64,000 nt of DNA, taken from NCBI RefSeq assembly GCF_029626105.1, contig NZ_JARUBH010000009.1, forward strand, positions 6,690,011 through 6,754,010. Reading direction: 5' to 3'. The notes below the pieces were generated by a model. That model was not told where the DNA came from, ran no database searches, and saw only the letters and a list, made by a program, of their open reading frames with translations. Position 1 is the stretch's first letter; every line of letters begins with the position of its first letter. Origin of the DNA: Solwaraspora sp. WMMD792. GTDB taxonomy: Bacteria; Actinomycetota; Actinomycetes; Mycobacteriales; Micromonosporaceae. Shown in pieces: positions 1 through 8,707 of this stretch. The position numbers were made by a program, and so were the translations under genes.

Positions 1-1249
1 GGCTGGAGACACCGACCGCGGCGGCAGCCGTCAGACCCAGCGCGATGAGCCAGCGGGCCCGGCCGATCCAGGCCCCGACCAGCAACCCGACCGCGATCGT
101 GGCGAGTACCGCCGCGAAGTAGGCCGAGGGTGGCGTGGGCGCCAGGTCGGTCAGGTCGAGCGCGGCGACCAGCCCGAGCACCACGAAGATCATCGAAAAG
201 GTGATGGTGCCCAGCCGGGACCGTTCCTTGCGGGGCCGTGGTGCGGCCGCCGGCGGCGGCGGGACCGGCGGCGGGGGGAACTGCCCCGGTGGCCCGCTAC
301 GACCGGCGTACGGGCCGTAGGGCGCGAACGGTGCCCGGTAGCCCCCGGCCGGTGGTGGCGGGCCTACCGGCGGGTACACCGGCAGCGGGTGGGTCGGCGG
401 GTCGTCCGGCCGTGGCTGGGCCAGCTGCCCGGCGGCGACCGGTACGGCTGCTCCCGCTGCTCCCGCTACCGGCGCGGGCGGCGGTGGTGGGCCGTACCCG
501 TGCGGCGGTGGTGGGCCGTACCCCGCCAGCGGTGGGCCGTACCCGGGTGGTGGTGGGCCGTATCCCGGCGGTGCCGGCGCCGGGGGTCCGGCCGGTCGCG
601 GGCCGTTCTCCCGGAAACTGCGGTTGAGCAGCAACGCGCCGCCGATCAGCACCGCCGAGCCGAGCAGGACGGCCCGGAACCCGTCGGTGACGATGAAGCC
701 GAACATGACAGCGGCGAGGATGCCGATCACCAGTACGACGACCGGTGACGTGCTCGACCGGCCCCGGCCCAGCAGCCCTTCCACCGGCGAGGTGCTGTCC
801 CCCTCACTCGGGGTGGCCAGCCACACCACCAGATACACCAGGATGCCGATGCCGCCGAAGAAGCCGAGCACCGCCAGCAGCACCCGCCACAGGACCGGGT
901 CGGTGTTGGTGGCCCGGCCGATGGCCCCGCACACCCCGGCCAGGTACCGGCCCTGACGCGGCCTGATCAATCCGTACCGCGAGGCGAGGGCCTCGGCCTG
1001 CGGTGGCGGTGGCGGCCAGCCGTACCCGGGGGCGTCCGTCGGCGGGGCCGACGCGGTCCCGTCGGCCGGCTCGCCCGCTGCGCCGGGCTGCTGTGCCGAC
1101 TCGTCCGCCGGGTCGGGTTGCGGTGCCTGCTCGCCCGCTGTGCCGGGCTGCGGTGCCGACTCTTCCGCATGGTCGGGCGGCTGCGCCGGTCTGGTCGCTG
1201 GGTCGGGTGGCTGAGCCGGTCCACCTGGCTTGGTCGGGTCGTCGGTCAT
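1..1249 (-). CDS. PspC domain-containing membrane protein (3' end cut by window)
   Basis: The frame is open from the ATG at 1249 to the left edge, about 416 residues, and a GGAGG ribosome site lies 8-9 nt before the start. The N-terminus (about residues 1-85) is Pro/Gln/Ala rich and cytoplasmic in character. A PspC domain follows (motif ASRYGLIRPRQGRYLAGVCG, then a hydrophobic hairpin ending VYLVVWLA), then more membrane segments, a second Pro/Gly/Tyr-rich linker with repeated GYGPPPP units, and a last pair of membrane helices near the window edge. PspC proteins belong to envelope-stress (phage-shock) responses. It is divergent from a histidine kinase that also carries a PspC domain, so the two probably sense or signal the same membrane state; that link is inference. 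The C-terminus is not visible. Confidence 0.85.
   Translation of the reverse strand, partial: MTDDPTKPGGPAQPPDPATRPAQPPDHAEESAPQPGTAGEQAPQPDPADESAQQPGAAGEPADGTASAPPTDAPGYGWPPPPPQAEALASRYGLIRPRQGRYLAGVCGAIGRATNTDPVLWRVLLAVLGFFGGIGILVYLVVWLATPSEGDSTSPVEGLLGRGRSSTSPVVVLVIGILAAVMFGFIVTDGFRAVLLGSAVLIGGALLLNRSFRENGPRPAGPPAPAPPGYGPPPPGYGPPLAGYGPPPPHGYGPPPPPAPVAGAAGAAVPVAAGQLAQPRPDDPPTHPLPVYPPVGPPPPAGGYRAPFAPYGPYAGRSGPPGQFPPPPVPPPPAAAPRPRKERSRLGTITFSMIFVVLGLVAALDLTDLAPTPPSAYFAAVLATIAVGLLVGAWIGRARWLIALGLTAAAAVGVSS
1069..1188. repeat. Two imperfect 60-bp tandem units in the PspC protein linker
   Basis: Two consecutive 60-bp units, each beginning GCTCGCCCGCTG, encode the Ala/Pro/Gln-rich N-terminal linker of the minus-strand PspC protein. 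The copies differ at several positions. The unit length is a multiple of three, so copy-number change would keep the frame. Confidence 0.6.
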
Positions 1250-1368
1250 ACTTGTGATCCTCCGTGCCCGGCTGTCCGACCTGCCTCGGGAATCGACCCT
1301 GACGCCACCCTGACTTTCCAGACCGTGGTTGTCCGGGACGTCCCCGTGGTCGCGCGGGTCGTCGCCGT

Positions 1369-2766
1369 GTGACGATCGAATCCACCGGCCGAATTCGCCG
1401 GCCGAACTCACCGCCAGCGGGCGCCGGCCGGATCGGCCGTCAGATCGTCCACGTCCCATCCGCCGAGGAGGCAGCGATCACTACCGCGATCGAGCCACCA
1501 CGTCTGTATCGCAGTCGCGAGCAGCGGGTGGTCGCCGGAGTCGCCGCCGGGATCGCCCACCACCTGCGACTGCCGGTGGTCGGCGTCCGGGTGGCGTTCG
1601 TCGTACTGATCGGGTTCAGCGGACTCGGCGTGCTGCTCTACGCGGCGTTCTGGGCGGTGGTGCCACCCGCGACCACCGGACCGCCGAAGCGTCGCGACCT
1701 GGGCGAACTACTGCCGTTCGTGGCGATCGGCCTCGGCATCATCCTGATCCAGGTGCTGGTCTTCGAGTCCAGCGGGGTGAGTGCCACCGCCGGCTGGCTG
1801 GTGGCGGTCATCGCGGTCGGGACCGGGATCATCTGGCACCAGTCGGCACCGGAACGGCGGCGCGCCTGGCGGGAGACCCTGCCGCAGGTGCCGTGGCTGG
1901 GTGCGGTGGTCGACGAGAGCGACCGCCGGGCCTTCCTGCTGCGGTTCATCGGCGGCGGGCTGCTGGTGGCGGTCGGCGTGATCGGGGTGGCCGCGGTGTA
2001 CTCGCCCCGGGGCGACTTCGCCGCCGTCGTCAACGGCGTCATCTTCGCCCTGGTCGGTCTCGCCGGCGTCGGGGTGGTCACCGCCCCGGTGCTGTGGCGG
2101 ACGTTCAACCAGCTGCGCGCCGAGCGGGAAGGCCGGGTCCGGGAGCAGGAGCGGGCCGAGCTGGCCGCGATGATCCACGACCAGGTGCTGCACACCCTGG
2201 CGCTGATCCAGCGCAACGCCGCCGACCCGAAGACCGTGCAGCGGCTGGCCCGGGGTCAGGAACGGACCCTGCGGAACTGGCTCTACAAGCCGACGGCCTC
2301 GCCGACCGAGCGCTTCGCGGCGGCGTTGGAGCAGGTGGCGGCCGAGGTGGAGGACACCTTCGGGTTGTCCGTCGAGGCGGTCGTGGTGGGTGACCGGGGC
2401 ACCGACGAACGGGTCGGCGCGTTGGTGGCGGCGACCCGGGAGGCGCTGGTCAACGCGGCGCGGCACGCCGGGGTGCAGACCGTGTCGCTGTACGCGGAGG
2501 TGGAGCCGGAGCAGCTCAGCGTCTTCGTCCGGGACCGGGGTACAGGCTTCGACCCGTCCCGGGTGGAGGAGCACCGGCATGGGGTGCGCGGCTCGATCGT
2601 CGGCCGGATGCGCCGGCACGGCGGTCGAGCCGAGATCATCAGTACGCCGGGCTCGGGCACCGAGGTCCGGCTGACGCTGCCGGTCGGGCCGGAGAGCCGG
2701 CGGCCCGGGCCGGAGAGTCCACAGCCCACGCCGGAGCGTCGGCAGCCTGGAGAGGGGCAGAGATGA
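1369..2766 (+). CDS. PspC-fused sensor histidine kinase (NarL/HisKA_3 type)
   Basis: A two-component sensor kinase of 465 residues. It begins with a PspC domain (LYRSREQRVVAGVAAGIAHH at about residue 45), continues through several membrane helices to about residue 240, then a HisKA_3 dimerisation helix with IHDQVLHTLALIQ (phosphoacceptor His near 268), then a GHKL ATPase domain (N box REALVNAARHAG near 357, G1 box DRGTGFDP near 390, G2 region GSIVGRMRRHGG near 411). Its stop overlaps the start of the response regulator (ATGA at 2763), so the two are translationally coupled. The start is uncertain: GTG at 1369 has no clear ribosome site, while a good GAGGAGG lies at 1466-1472, after which the nearest in-frame candidate is only an ATC. 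The PspC fold begins after both. Confidence 0.9.
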   Translation: MTIESTGRIRRPNSPPAGAGRIGRQIVHVPSAEEAAITTAIEPPRLYRSREQRVVAGVAAGIAHHLRLPVVGVRVAFVVLIGFSGLGVLLYAAFWAVVPPATTGPPKRRDLGELLPFVAIGLGIILIQVLVFESSGVSATAGWLVAVIAVGTGIIWHQSAPERRRAWRETLPQVPWLGAVVDESDRRAFLLRFIGGGLLVAVGVIGVAAVYSPRGDFAAVVNGVIFALVGLAGVGVVTAPVLWRTFNQLRAEREGRVREQERAELAAMIHDQVLHTLALIQRNAADPKTVQRLARGQERTLRNWLYKPTASPTERFAAALEQVAAEVEDTFGLSVEAVVVGDRGTDERVGALVAATREALVNAARHAGVQTVSLYAEVEPEQLSVFVRDRGTGFDPSRVEEHRHGVRGSIVGRMRRHGGRAEIISTPGSGTEVRLTLPVGPESRRPGPESPQPTPERRQPGEGQR

Positions 2767-3470
2767 GTGAACCGATCAGCCGGCCGGCGGCGGGTGGGGC
2801 ACCGGGGCAGCCGGACGGACGGCGGTTGCGGGTCTTCCTGGTCGACGACCATGCGATGTTCCGTACCGGGGTCCGCGCCGAACTCGGTGCCCACGTGGAT
2901 GTGGTGGGCGAGGCGAGCACGGTGGCCGAGGCGGTCAGCGGGATCGCCGCGGTCGGTCCGGACGTGGTGCTGCTCGACGTACACATGCCTGATGGTGGGG
3001 GACGGGCGGTGCTGGACGCGGTGCTACGGGGCTCCGGCGTGGCGCGGCCGTCGGTGCGGTTCCTGGCGCTGAGCGTCTCGGATGCGGCGGAGGACGTGAT
3101 CGGGCTGATCCGGGCCGGCGCCCGTGGCTACGTGACGAAGACGATCTCACCGGACGATCTGGCGGCGGCGATCCAGCGGGTGGCCGACGGGGACGCGGTG
3201 TTCAGCCCTCGGCTGGCCGGGTTCGTGCTGGACGCGTTCGCCTCCCGGTCGGACGCGCCGGTGGTGGATCCGGAGCTGGACCAGCTGACCAACCGGGAGC
3301 GGGAGGTGCTGCGGTTGCTCGCCCGGGGCTACGCCTACAAGGAGATCGCCAAGGAGCTGTTCATCTCGATCAAGACGGTGGAGACCCACGTCTCCAACGT
3401 GTTGCGCAAGCTGCAGATGTCGAACCGGTACGAACTGTCCAGATGGGCGGCGGACCGCCGGCTCATCTGA
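2763..3470 (+). CDS. NarL/FixJ-family response regulator
   Basis: A 235-residue DNA-binding response regulator and the partner of the overlapping kinase. The receiver domain covers about residues 19-140, with the acidic pair in LVDDHAMF, the phosphoacceptor Asp in VVLLDVHMPDGG (near residue 72) and the conserved Lys in YVTKTIS. A LuxR-type helix-turn-helix forms the C-terminus (LTNREREVLRLLARGY, then EIAKELFISIKTVETHVSNV). Targets are unknown; divergent pspC is an obvious candidate because PspC-kinase systems often control envelope genes, but that is inference. Confidence 0.93.
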   Translation: MSEPISRPAAGGAPGQPDGRRLRVFLVDDHAMFRTGVRAELGAHVDVVGEASTVAEAVSGIAAVGPDVVLLDVHMPDGGGRAVLDAVLRGSGVARPSVRFLALSVSDAAEDVIGLIRAGARGYVTKTISPDDLAAAIQRVADGDAVFSPRLAGFVLDAFASRSDAPVVDPELDQLTNREREVLRLLARGYAYKEIAKELFISIKTVETHVSNVLRKLQMSNRYELSRWAADRRLI

Positions 3471-3927
3471 CCGACCAGCGGACTTGCTCTATCTCCCGGA
3501 TGGTGGGAACCTGGTTGGCGTTCGTCCGCAGTCGATCATGACGGGCCTGGTTGTGGGCTCGTGATGGGTCTGCTGCGGACCGGTGTTAATCCTGAGGTTA
3601 CAAGCCGGCAATTGCCGTCAATCCGGCATCCGGGCACCTCGGACAAGTGGTGACTAATCGTATTGACTTGACATCCGAACGTGATGGAGGGGTCGCGGGG
3701 AAGGTCACACGAGGGCGTTCCTACTCTGCGGTAATAAAGGTTGTACAGTGGTCCGATGCCCAGGTCAGGGCGGGTCCGAACGACGGTTGAGTGATCTTGA
3801 CCGGAGTATCGGGGCCGTCCCGGCCGCGTATCACCTTGATAACGGCACCTTCACGCAACGGGCTACCTGGTGTCACAGTGTCAGTCACCTCACAACCCCC
3901 CCGTGAGCGCCCTGAGGAGGCTCTCCC
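3471..3927. other. 457-bp intergenic region before the peptide ABC operon
   Basis: This stretch separates the response regulator from the solute-binding protein gene and should hold the importer's promoter. A perfect 12-bp palindrome CGGCAATTGCCG lies at 3606-3617. Overlapping TTGACT/TTGACA hexamers lie at 3663-3673, but no convincing -10 box follows at 17-18 bp. TACAGT at 3744-3749 is another weak -10-like word. I see no gene or structured RNA that I can defend. Confidence 0.4.
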
Positions 3928-5529
3928 ATGCGTGGGAAAACCCTAAAGGTGGCGGTCGCAGCGACCGCCATCGCTCTGTTCGCCACCGCTTGCAGTAGCG
4001 ACGGCGAAGACACCACGGAGAACAACAACTCCGGCGGTACGCTTCGCATCTATGCCTCGGAGCCGGCGTTCCTGCTGCCGTCCGCTGGTGACGACGAGCC
4101 GTCCATCTTGGTCCTCCGCCAGCTCTACCGTGGCCTGGTCAAGTACAACGCCGAGACCGGTGAGCCGGAGAACGACCTCGCCGAGTCGATCGAGTCCGAG
4201 GACAACAAGACCTGGACGGTCACGCTCAAGGACGGCTACACCTTCGACAACGGTGAGCCGGTCAACGCCGACGCCTTCATCCGGGCGTGGAACTACACGG
4301 CGTACGGGCCGAACGCCCAGAACAACGCGTACTTCATGAAGCGCATCGTCGGCATCGACGAGGTCAGCGGTGAGGAGCCGGCGGCCGAGGAGCTCTCCGG
4401 CCTGCAGAAGGTCGACGAGCTGACCTTCACCGTCGAGCTGAAGGAGCCGTTCGCCGGTTTCCCGGCGATCGTCGGCTACTCCGGGTTCTTCCCGATGGCC
4501 GAGGCCTGTCTCGAGGACACCGACGCCTGCAACGAGACCCCGATCGGCAACGGTCCGTACAAGATCGAGGGCAGCTGGGAGCACGACCAGCGGATCCAGC
4601 TGGCGCGCAGCGAGACCTGGGCCGGTGAGGAAAAGGGCGCGGCCGACGTCCTGGACTACAAGATCTACGCCGATGTGGACGCCGGCTACGCCGCCTTCCA
4701 GTCCGGCGAGCTGGACGTGATGTACACCATCCCGCCGGCGCGGTACCAGGAGGCCAAGCAGCAGTACGGCGACCGGATGTACGAGGCCCCCGGCGACAGC
4801 TTCACGTACGTCGGCTTCCCGACCTACGACGAGCGCTTCGCCGACAAGCGGGTCCGGCAGGCCTTCTCGCTCGCGATCGACCGGCAGGGCATCATCGACG
4901 CCGTCTTCGACGGCCGGTTCACCCCCGCTGAGGGCGTCGTGGCGCCGACCTTCGACGGCTACCGCCCGGGTGTCTGCGAGTACTGCACCCAGGACGTCGA
5001 CCGGGCCAAGGAGCTGCTGGAAGAGGCCGGCGGCTGGGACGGCGAGCCGCTGGTGCTGTGGGCCAACGCCGGTGCCGGTCACGAGCAGTGGCTGCAGGCG
5101 GTCGGCGACCAGCTGAAGGCCGCGCTGGGCATCGACTACGAGCTGAAGGTCAACCTGCAGTTCCCCGAGTACCTGGCGACCGCCGACGAGAAGGAGTTCA
5201 CCGGTCCGTTCCGGCTCGGCTGGGGCCCGGACTACCCGGTGGTCGAGACCTACCTCTACCCGCTCTACGGCTCCGGTTCGGACAGCAACAGCTCGGGCTA
5301 CAACAACCCCGACTTCGACGCGCTGATCGCCCAGGGCGACGCCGCGGCGGACCTCGAGGCGGCGATCCCGTTCTACAACCAGGCCGAGGACATCATCGTG
5401 GAGGACATGCCGGTCATCCCGATGTGGTTCAGCAAGATCGCCGCGCTGTACGGCGAGAACGTCGACGAGTTCCACTGGAACAAGATCTCGGACGCTGAGT
5501 ACGGCAAGATCACTCTGAAGAACTCCTGA
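3928..5529 (+). CDS. Peptide/oligopeptide ABC transporter substrate-binding lipoprotein
   Basis: A 533-residue OppA/DppA-type (SBP_bac_5) lipoprotein that would capture peptides or similar solutes outside the membrane. The signal sequence ends in a lipobox FATAC with the lipidated Cys at residue 22, followed by an acidic, Asn-rich linker. The fold shows the family hallmarks LRIYASEPAFLLPS, NGPYKIEGSW, the RVRQAFSLAIDRQGI stretch near residue 310, and EDMPVIPMWF near the C-terminus. The ribosome site GAGGAGG sits 7 nt before ATG. It is the first gene of a five-gene importer, and a strong hairpin separates it from the permeases. The specific ligand cannot be told from sequence. Confidence 0.95.
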   Translation: MRGKTLKVAVAATAIALFATACSSDGEDTTENNNSGGTLRIYASEPAFLLPSAGDDEPSILVLRQLYRGLVKYNAETGEPENDLAESIESEDNKTWTVTLKDGYTFDNGEPVNADAFIRAWNYTAYGPNAQNNAYFMKRIVGIDEVSGEEPAAEELSGLQKVDELTFTVELKEPFAGFPAIVGYSGFFPMAEACLEDTDACNETPIGNGPYKIEGSWEHDQRIQLARSETWAGEEKGAADVLDYKIYADVDAGYAAFQSGELDVMYTIPPARYQEAKQQYGDRMYEAPGDSFTYVGFPTYDERFADKRVRQAFSLAIDRQGIIDAVFDGRFTPAEGVVAPTFDGYRPGVCEYCTQDVDRAKELLEEAGGWDGEPLVLWANAGAGHEQWLQAVGDQLKAALGIDYELKVNLQFPEYLATADEKEFTGPFRLGWGPDYPVVETYLYPLYGSGSDSNSSGYNNPDFDALIAQGDAAADLEAAIPFYNQAEDIIVEDMPVIPMWFSKIAALYGENVDEFHWNKISDAEYGKITLKNS

Positions 5530-5561
5530 CCTGCGAGTCTGACTGATCAAGTCGTAACGCG

Positions 5562-5609
5562 ACGTGGCGGCAACGGGAACTCCCACGAGGGGGCCTGTTG
5601 CCGCCACGT
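5562..5609 (+). promoter_or_regulatory. 13-bp perfect hairpin between binding-protein and permease genes
   Basis: ACGTGGCGGCAAC at 5562-5574 is exactly complementary to GTTGCCGCCACGT at 5597-5609, with a 22-nt loop. It lies 32 nt after the binding-protein stop and 25 nt before the permease start, with no U-run. The usual role of such a hairpin is partial termination or 3'-end protection, so that the binding protein is made in excess over the membrane subunits; that role is inferred here. Confidence 0.7.
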
Positions 5610-5634
5610 TTAGCGCCGAGAGGAGACCCCCCAG

Positions 5635-6645
5635 ATGGGGCGCTACGTCATCCGACGGTTGCTCCAGTTCATCCCCACCGTGCTGGGCACCATGTTCCTA
5701 CTGCACTACGTCACGTCGCTGGGCATCCAGTTCAGCGGCAACCCGGTCCGGGCGATCTTCGGCGACCGCAAGCCGACCGAAGCGCAGCTCGCCGCCATGA
5801 CCGAGAAGCTCGGCTTCGGCGACCCCTGCCTGGAGCAGCCGGGCAACCCGTGCTTCGGTCTGTTCTTCGACCGCCTGCAGGACATCTTCCTGCGCTTCGA
5901 CTTCGGCATCAACCTGCAGCAGGAGCCGGTCACCGAACTGGTCTCCCGGGCCCTGCCGCACACCCTCAAGCTGGTGCTCATCGCCATCGTCTTCGAGGCG
6001 GTCATCGGCATCTTCGCCGGTGTCCTGGCTGGGCTGCGTAACGGCAGCTTCTGGGACTACCTGGTGAAGATCTCCACGGTCTTCGTCATCTCCGTGCCGA
6101 TCTTCGTCCTCGGCGTCGTGGTCCGCCAGTACGTCGGCGTCGAGTTCGGCAACGTCCTACGTGGGCAGGACTGGATACCGGAACTGATCTCCCGCGGCGT
6201 CTTCGGCGCCGGGTTCATCGCCGACTACCCGACCGCCAGCCTGGTCATCCCCGGCATGGTGCTCGGCGCGGTCTCCCTGGCCACCACCGCCCGGCTCACC
6301 CGGACCAGCATCATGGAGAACATCCGGGCCGACTACGTGCGTACCGCCAAGGCCAAGGGTCTGGCGAACCGGCGGGTCATCGGCGTGCACACGCTGCGCA
6401 ACTCGCTGATCCCGGTGATCACGTACCTCGGTGTCGACATCGGCTCGCTGATGGGCGGCGCGGTGGTCACCGAGCGGATCTTCAACGTACGCGGTATCGG
6501 ATCGTTGGTCGCCCAGGCCGCCACCTCCGGTGAAGCCTCGGTGGCGATCGGCGTGGTGACCATGCTGGTCATGGTCTTCCTGCTGGTGAACCTGCTGGTG
6601 GACCTGCTTTACGCGGTCCTCGACCCGAGGATTCGCTATGAGTGA
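5635..6645 (+). CDS. Peptide ABC transporter permease (OppB/DppB family)
   Basis: A 336-residue inner-membrane permease subunit. It begins MGRYVIRRLLQFIPTVLGTM, typical of OppB/DppB. A periplasmic domain lies between the first two helices, and the BPD_transp_1 core contains the ATPase-coupling EAA loop (RADYVRTAKAKGL near residue 232, followed by the conserved HTLRNSLIPVIT). The insert EKLGFGDPCLEQPGNPCFG in the first periplasmic loop carries two Cys that may form a disulphide. GAGAGGAGACC precedes the start. It pairs with the next gene to form the translocation channel. Confidence 0.95.
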   Translation: MGRYVIRRLLQFIPTVLGTMFLLHYVTSLGIQFSGNPVRAIFGDRKPTEAQLAAMTEKLGFGDPCLEQPGNPCFGLFFDRLQDIFLRFDFGINLQQEPVTELVSRALPHTLKLVLIAIVFEAVIGIFAGVLAGLRNGSFWDYLVKISTVFVISVPIFVLGVVVRQYVGVEFGNVLRGQDWIPELISRGVFGAGFIADYPTASLVIPGMVLGAVSLATTARLTRTSIMENIRADYVRTAKAKGLANRRVIGVHTLRNSLIPVITYLGVDIGSLMGGAVVTERIFNVRGIGSLVAQAATSGEASVAIGVVTMLVMVFLLVNLLVDLLYAVLDPRIRYE

Positions 6646-6716
6646 TCGCAATGGACCGAACATCCGGCCCGGTGCCGTGTTGATCCACGGCGGACCGAGC
6701 GTAGCGAGGTGCCACC

Positions 6717-7655
6717 ATGAGTGACCCGACCCATCCCACGGCCCCCGCCGGCGGCACCGAGGTGGCACCACCGCCACCCGAACCGGCCCCGGCCCCGGCC
6801 ACCACCGAACGCAACGCCAGCCTGTGGGCCGACGCCCGGCGGCAACTGCTGCGTGACCCGGTCTTCATCGCCGCGTCGATCTACGTGCTGCTGGTCGCGT
6901 CGATGGCCGCCTTCCCCACCCTGTGGACCCGGCAGGACCCGCGCGCCTGTGACGTCCAGCGGACCCGGATCGCGCCCAGCTGGGAGCACCCGTTCGGGTT
7001 CAACAACCTGGGCTGCGACTACTACTCGCACGCCATCCACGGGGCCCGGCCGTCGCTGCAGATCGCGATCTTCGCCACGCTGGGCATCGTCCTTCTCGGC
7101 GGCACCGCCGGGCTGCTCGCCGGCTACTTCGGCGGCTGGGTGGACGCGATCATTTCGCGGATCACCGACATCTTCTTCTCGCTGCCGTTCCTGCTCGGTG
7201 CGATCGTCTTCCTGACCGTGATCAAGCAGCAGAACGTCTGGACGCTGGCCGCTGTTCTGATCGTGCTCGGCTGGACCACCATCGCCCGGATCATGCGCGG
7301 CAGCGTGCTCTCCTCCAAGGGCCTGGACTACGTGCAGGCGGCCAAGGCGATGGGGGCCGGGCACGGCCGGCTGATGTTCCGGCACATCCTGCCGAACGCG
7401 ATCGCCCCGATGGTCGTCTACGCGACGATCACCCTGGGTGCGTTCGTCTCCGCCGAGGCGACGCTGACCTACCTCGGTGTCGGCCTGCAGCCACCGGAGG
7501 AGTCCTGGGGCATCATGATCTCCCAGCACCAGGTCTACTTCCTGGACCACCCGTGGCTGCTGCTCTTCCCGTGCGGGCTGCTGGTCGGCACGGTGCTCTC
7601 CTTCATCCTCATGGGCGACGCGCTGCGCGACGCCCTCGACCCGAAGCTGCGGTGA
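6717..7655 (+). CDS. Peptide ABC transporter permease (OppC/DppC family)
   Basis: The second channel subunit, 312 residues. A Pro/Ala-rich cytoplasmic N-terminus of about 40 residues precedes the first helix, then comes the OppC-type core with the EAA loop GLDYVQAAKAMGAGHGRLMF near residue 205 and the C-terminal LRDALDPKLR. The 71-nt gap before it contains GAGCGTAGCGAGGTGCC just before the start; the GAGGTG part can serve as a ribosome site. The gene starts 9 nt before the ATPase gene's ATG region. Confidence 0.95.
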   Translation: MSDPTHPTAPAGGTEVAPPPPEPAPAPATTERNASLWADARRQLLRDPVFIAASIYVLLVASMAAFPTLWTRQDPRACDVQRTRIAPSWEHPFGFNNLGCDYYSHAIHGARPSLQIAIFATLGIVLLGGTAGLLAGYFGGWVDAIISRITDIFFSLPFLLGAIVFLTVIKQQNVWTLAAVLIVLGWTTIARIMRGSVLSSKGLDYVQAAKAMGAGHGRLMFRHILPNAIAPMVVYATITLGAFVSAEATLTYLGVGLQPPEESWGIMISQHQVYFLDHPWLLLFPCGLLVGTVLSFILMGDALRDALDPKLR

Positions 7656-7663
7656 GGTGAGCC

Positions 7664-8707
7664 ATGGCGACAGACAGAGACTTCACCGCCACCATCGACG
7701 CGCTGCCCGGGCTCGACGCCAGCGCACCGCCGCTGGAGGTCAACGACCTGCAGGTCGAGTTCCGCACCCGCAACGGCATCGCCCGCGCGGTCAACGGGGT
7801 GAGCTTCTCGTTGCAGGCCGGCGAGACCCTGGCGATCCTGGGTGAGTCCGGCTGTGGAAAGAGCGTCACCGCCCAGGCGATCATGGGCATCATCGACTCA
7901 CCGCCCGGGTTCGTCACCGGCGGCGAGATCAAGTACCGGGGCGTGGACCTGCTCAAGCTGCCCGAATCGCAGCGGCGCAAGATCCGGGCCAACCGGGTCG
8001 CGATGATCTTCCAGGACGCGCTGTCGGCGTTGAACCCGGTGTTCACCGTCGGCTTCCAGCTCTCCGAGTTGTTCCGCAAGCACCGGGGGATGTCCCGGGC
8101 CGACGGAAAGGCCCGGGCGGTCGAACTGCTCGACCTGGTGAAGATCCCGGCCGCCAAACAGCGGGTCAGCGACTTCCCGCACCAGTTCTCCGGCGGCATG
8201 CGCCAGCGGGTGATGATCGCGATGGCGTTGGCTCTCGACCCCGAGGTGCTGATCGCCGACGAGCCGACCACCGCCCTCGACGTCACCGTCCAGGCCCAGG
8301 TGATGGCCCTGCTCGCGGAGCTGCAGCGGGAACGCAACATGGGCCTGGTGCTGATCACCCACGACATGGGGGTGGTGGCCGACGTCGCCGACCGGATCTC
8401 GGTCATGTACGCCGGTCGGGTGGTCGAGGAGGCGCCGGTGCGGGACATCTACGCCTCGCCGGCCCACCCGTACACCAAGGCGCTGCTGGAATCGATCCCC
8501 CGGATCGACCTCAAGGGCCAGGAGCTGAACGTCATCAAGGGCCTGCCGCCCGCGTTGACGAACATCCCGGCCGGCTGCTCGTTCAACCCGCGCTGCCGGT
8601 ACGCGCAGGATGTCTGCCGGGCCGACCCGGAGCCGCCCCGGTTCGCGCTGGCCCCGAGCCGGACCTCCGCCTGCCACTTCTGGAAGGAGGTCAAGGGCGA
8701 TGAGTGA
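7664..8707 (+). CDS. Peptide ABC transporter ATP-binding protein (OppD/DppD family)
   Basis: A 347-residue cytoplasmic ATPase. Walker A is GESGCGKS near residue 60, the signature is FSGGMRQR near 175, Walker B and D-loop are LIADEPTTALDVT near 195, and the switch His lies in LITHDMGVVADVADR. The C-terminal oligopeptide-importer domain keeps the Cys-rich CSFNPRCRYAQDVC pattern, which in characterised homologues can bind an iron-sulphur cluster. It overlaps the next gene by 8 nt. Confidence 0.95.
   Translation: MATDRDFTATIDALPGLDASAPPLEVNDLQVEFRTRNGIARAVNGVSFSLQAGETLAILGESGCGKSVTAQAIMGIIDSPPGFVTGGEIKYRGVDLLKLPESQRRKIRANRVAMIFQDALSALNPVFTVGFQLSELFRKHRGMSRADGKARAVELLDLVKIPAAKQRVSDFPHQFSGGMRQRVMIAMALALDPEVLIADEPTTALDVTVQAQVMALLAELQRERNMGLVLITHDMGVVADVADRISVMYAGRVVEEAPVRDIYASPAHPYTKALLESIPRIDLKGQELNVIKGLPPALTNIPAGCSFNPRCRYAQDVCRADPEPPRFALAPSRTSACHFWKEVKGDE

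Noticed and set aside
1003-1257. Several plus-strand ORFs opposite the PspC protein N-terminus
   Set aside because: Shadows of the Pro/Gln-rich repeats of the minus-strand gene.
3663-3700. TTGACT/TTGACA as promoter of the peptide importer
   Set aside because: No -10 element at the right distance; not annotated as a promoter.
3943-5607. Long minus-strand ORF (554 codons) opposite the binding-protein gene
   Set aside because: Antisense shadow of a clear lipoprotein gene; GC-rich third positions create long open antisense frames, and the product (Val/Leu/Arg repeats) has no domain.
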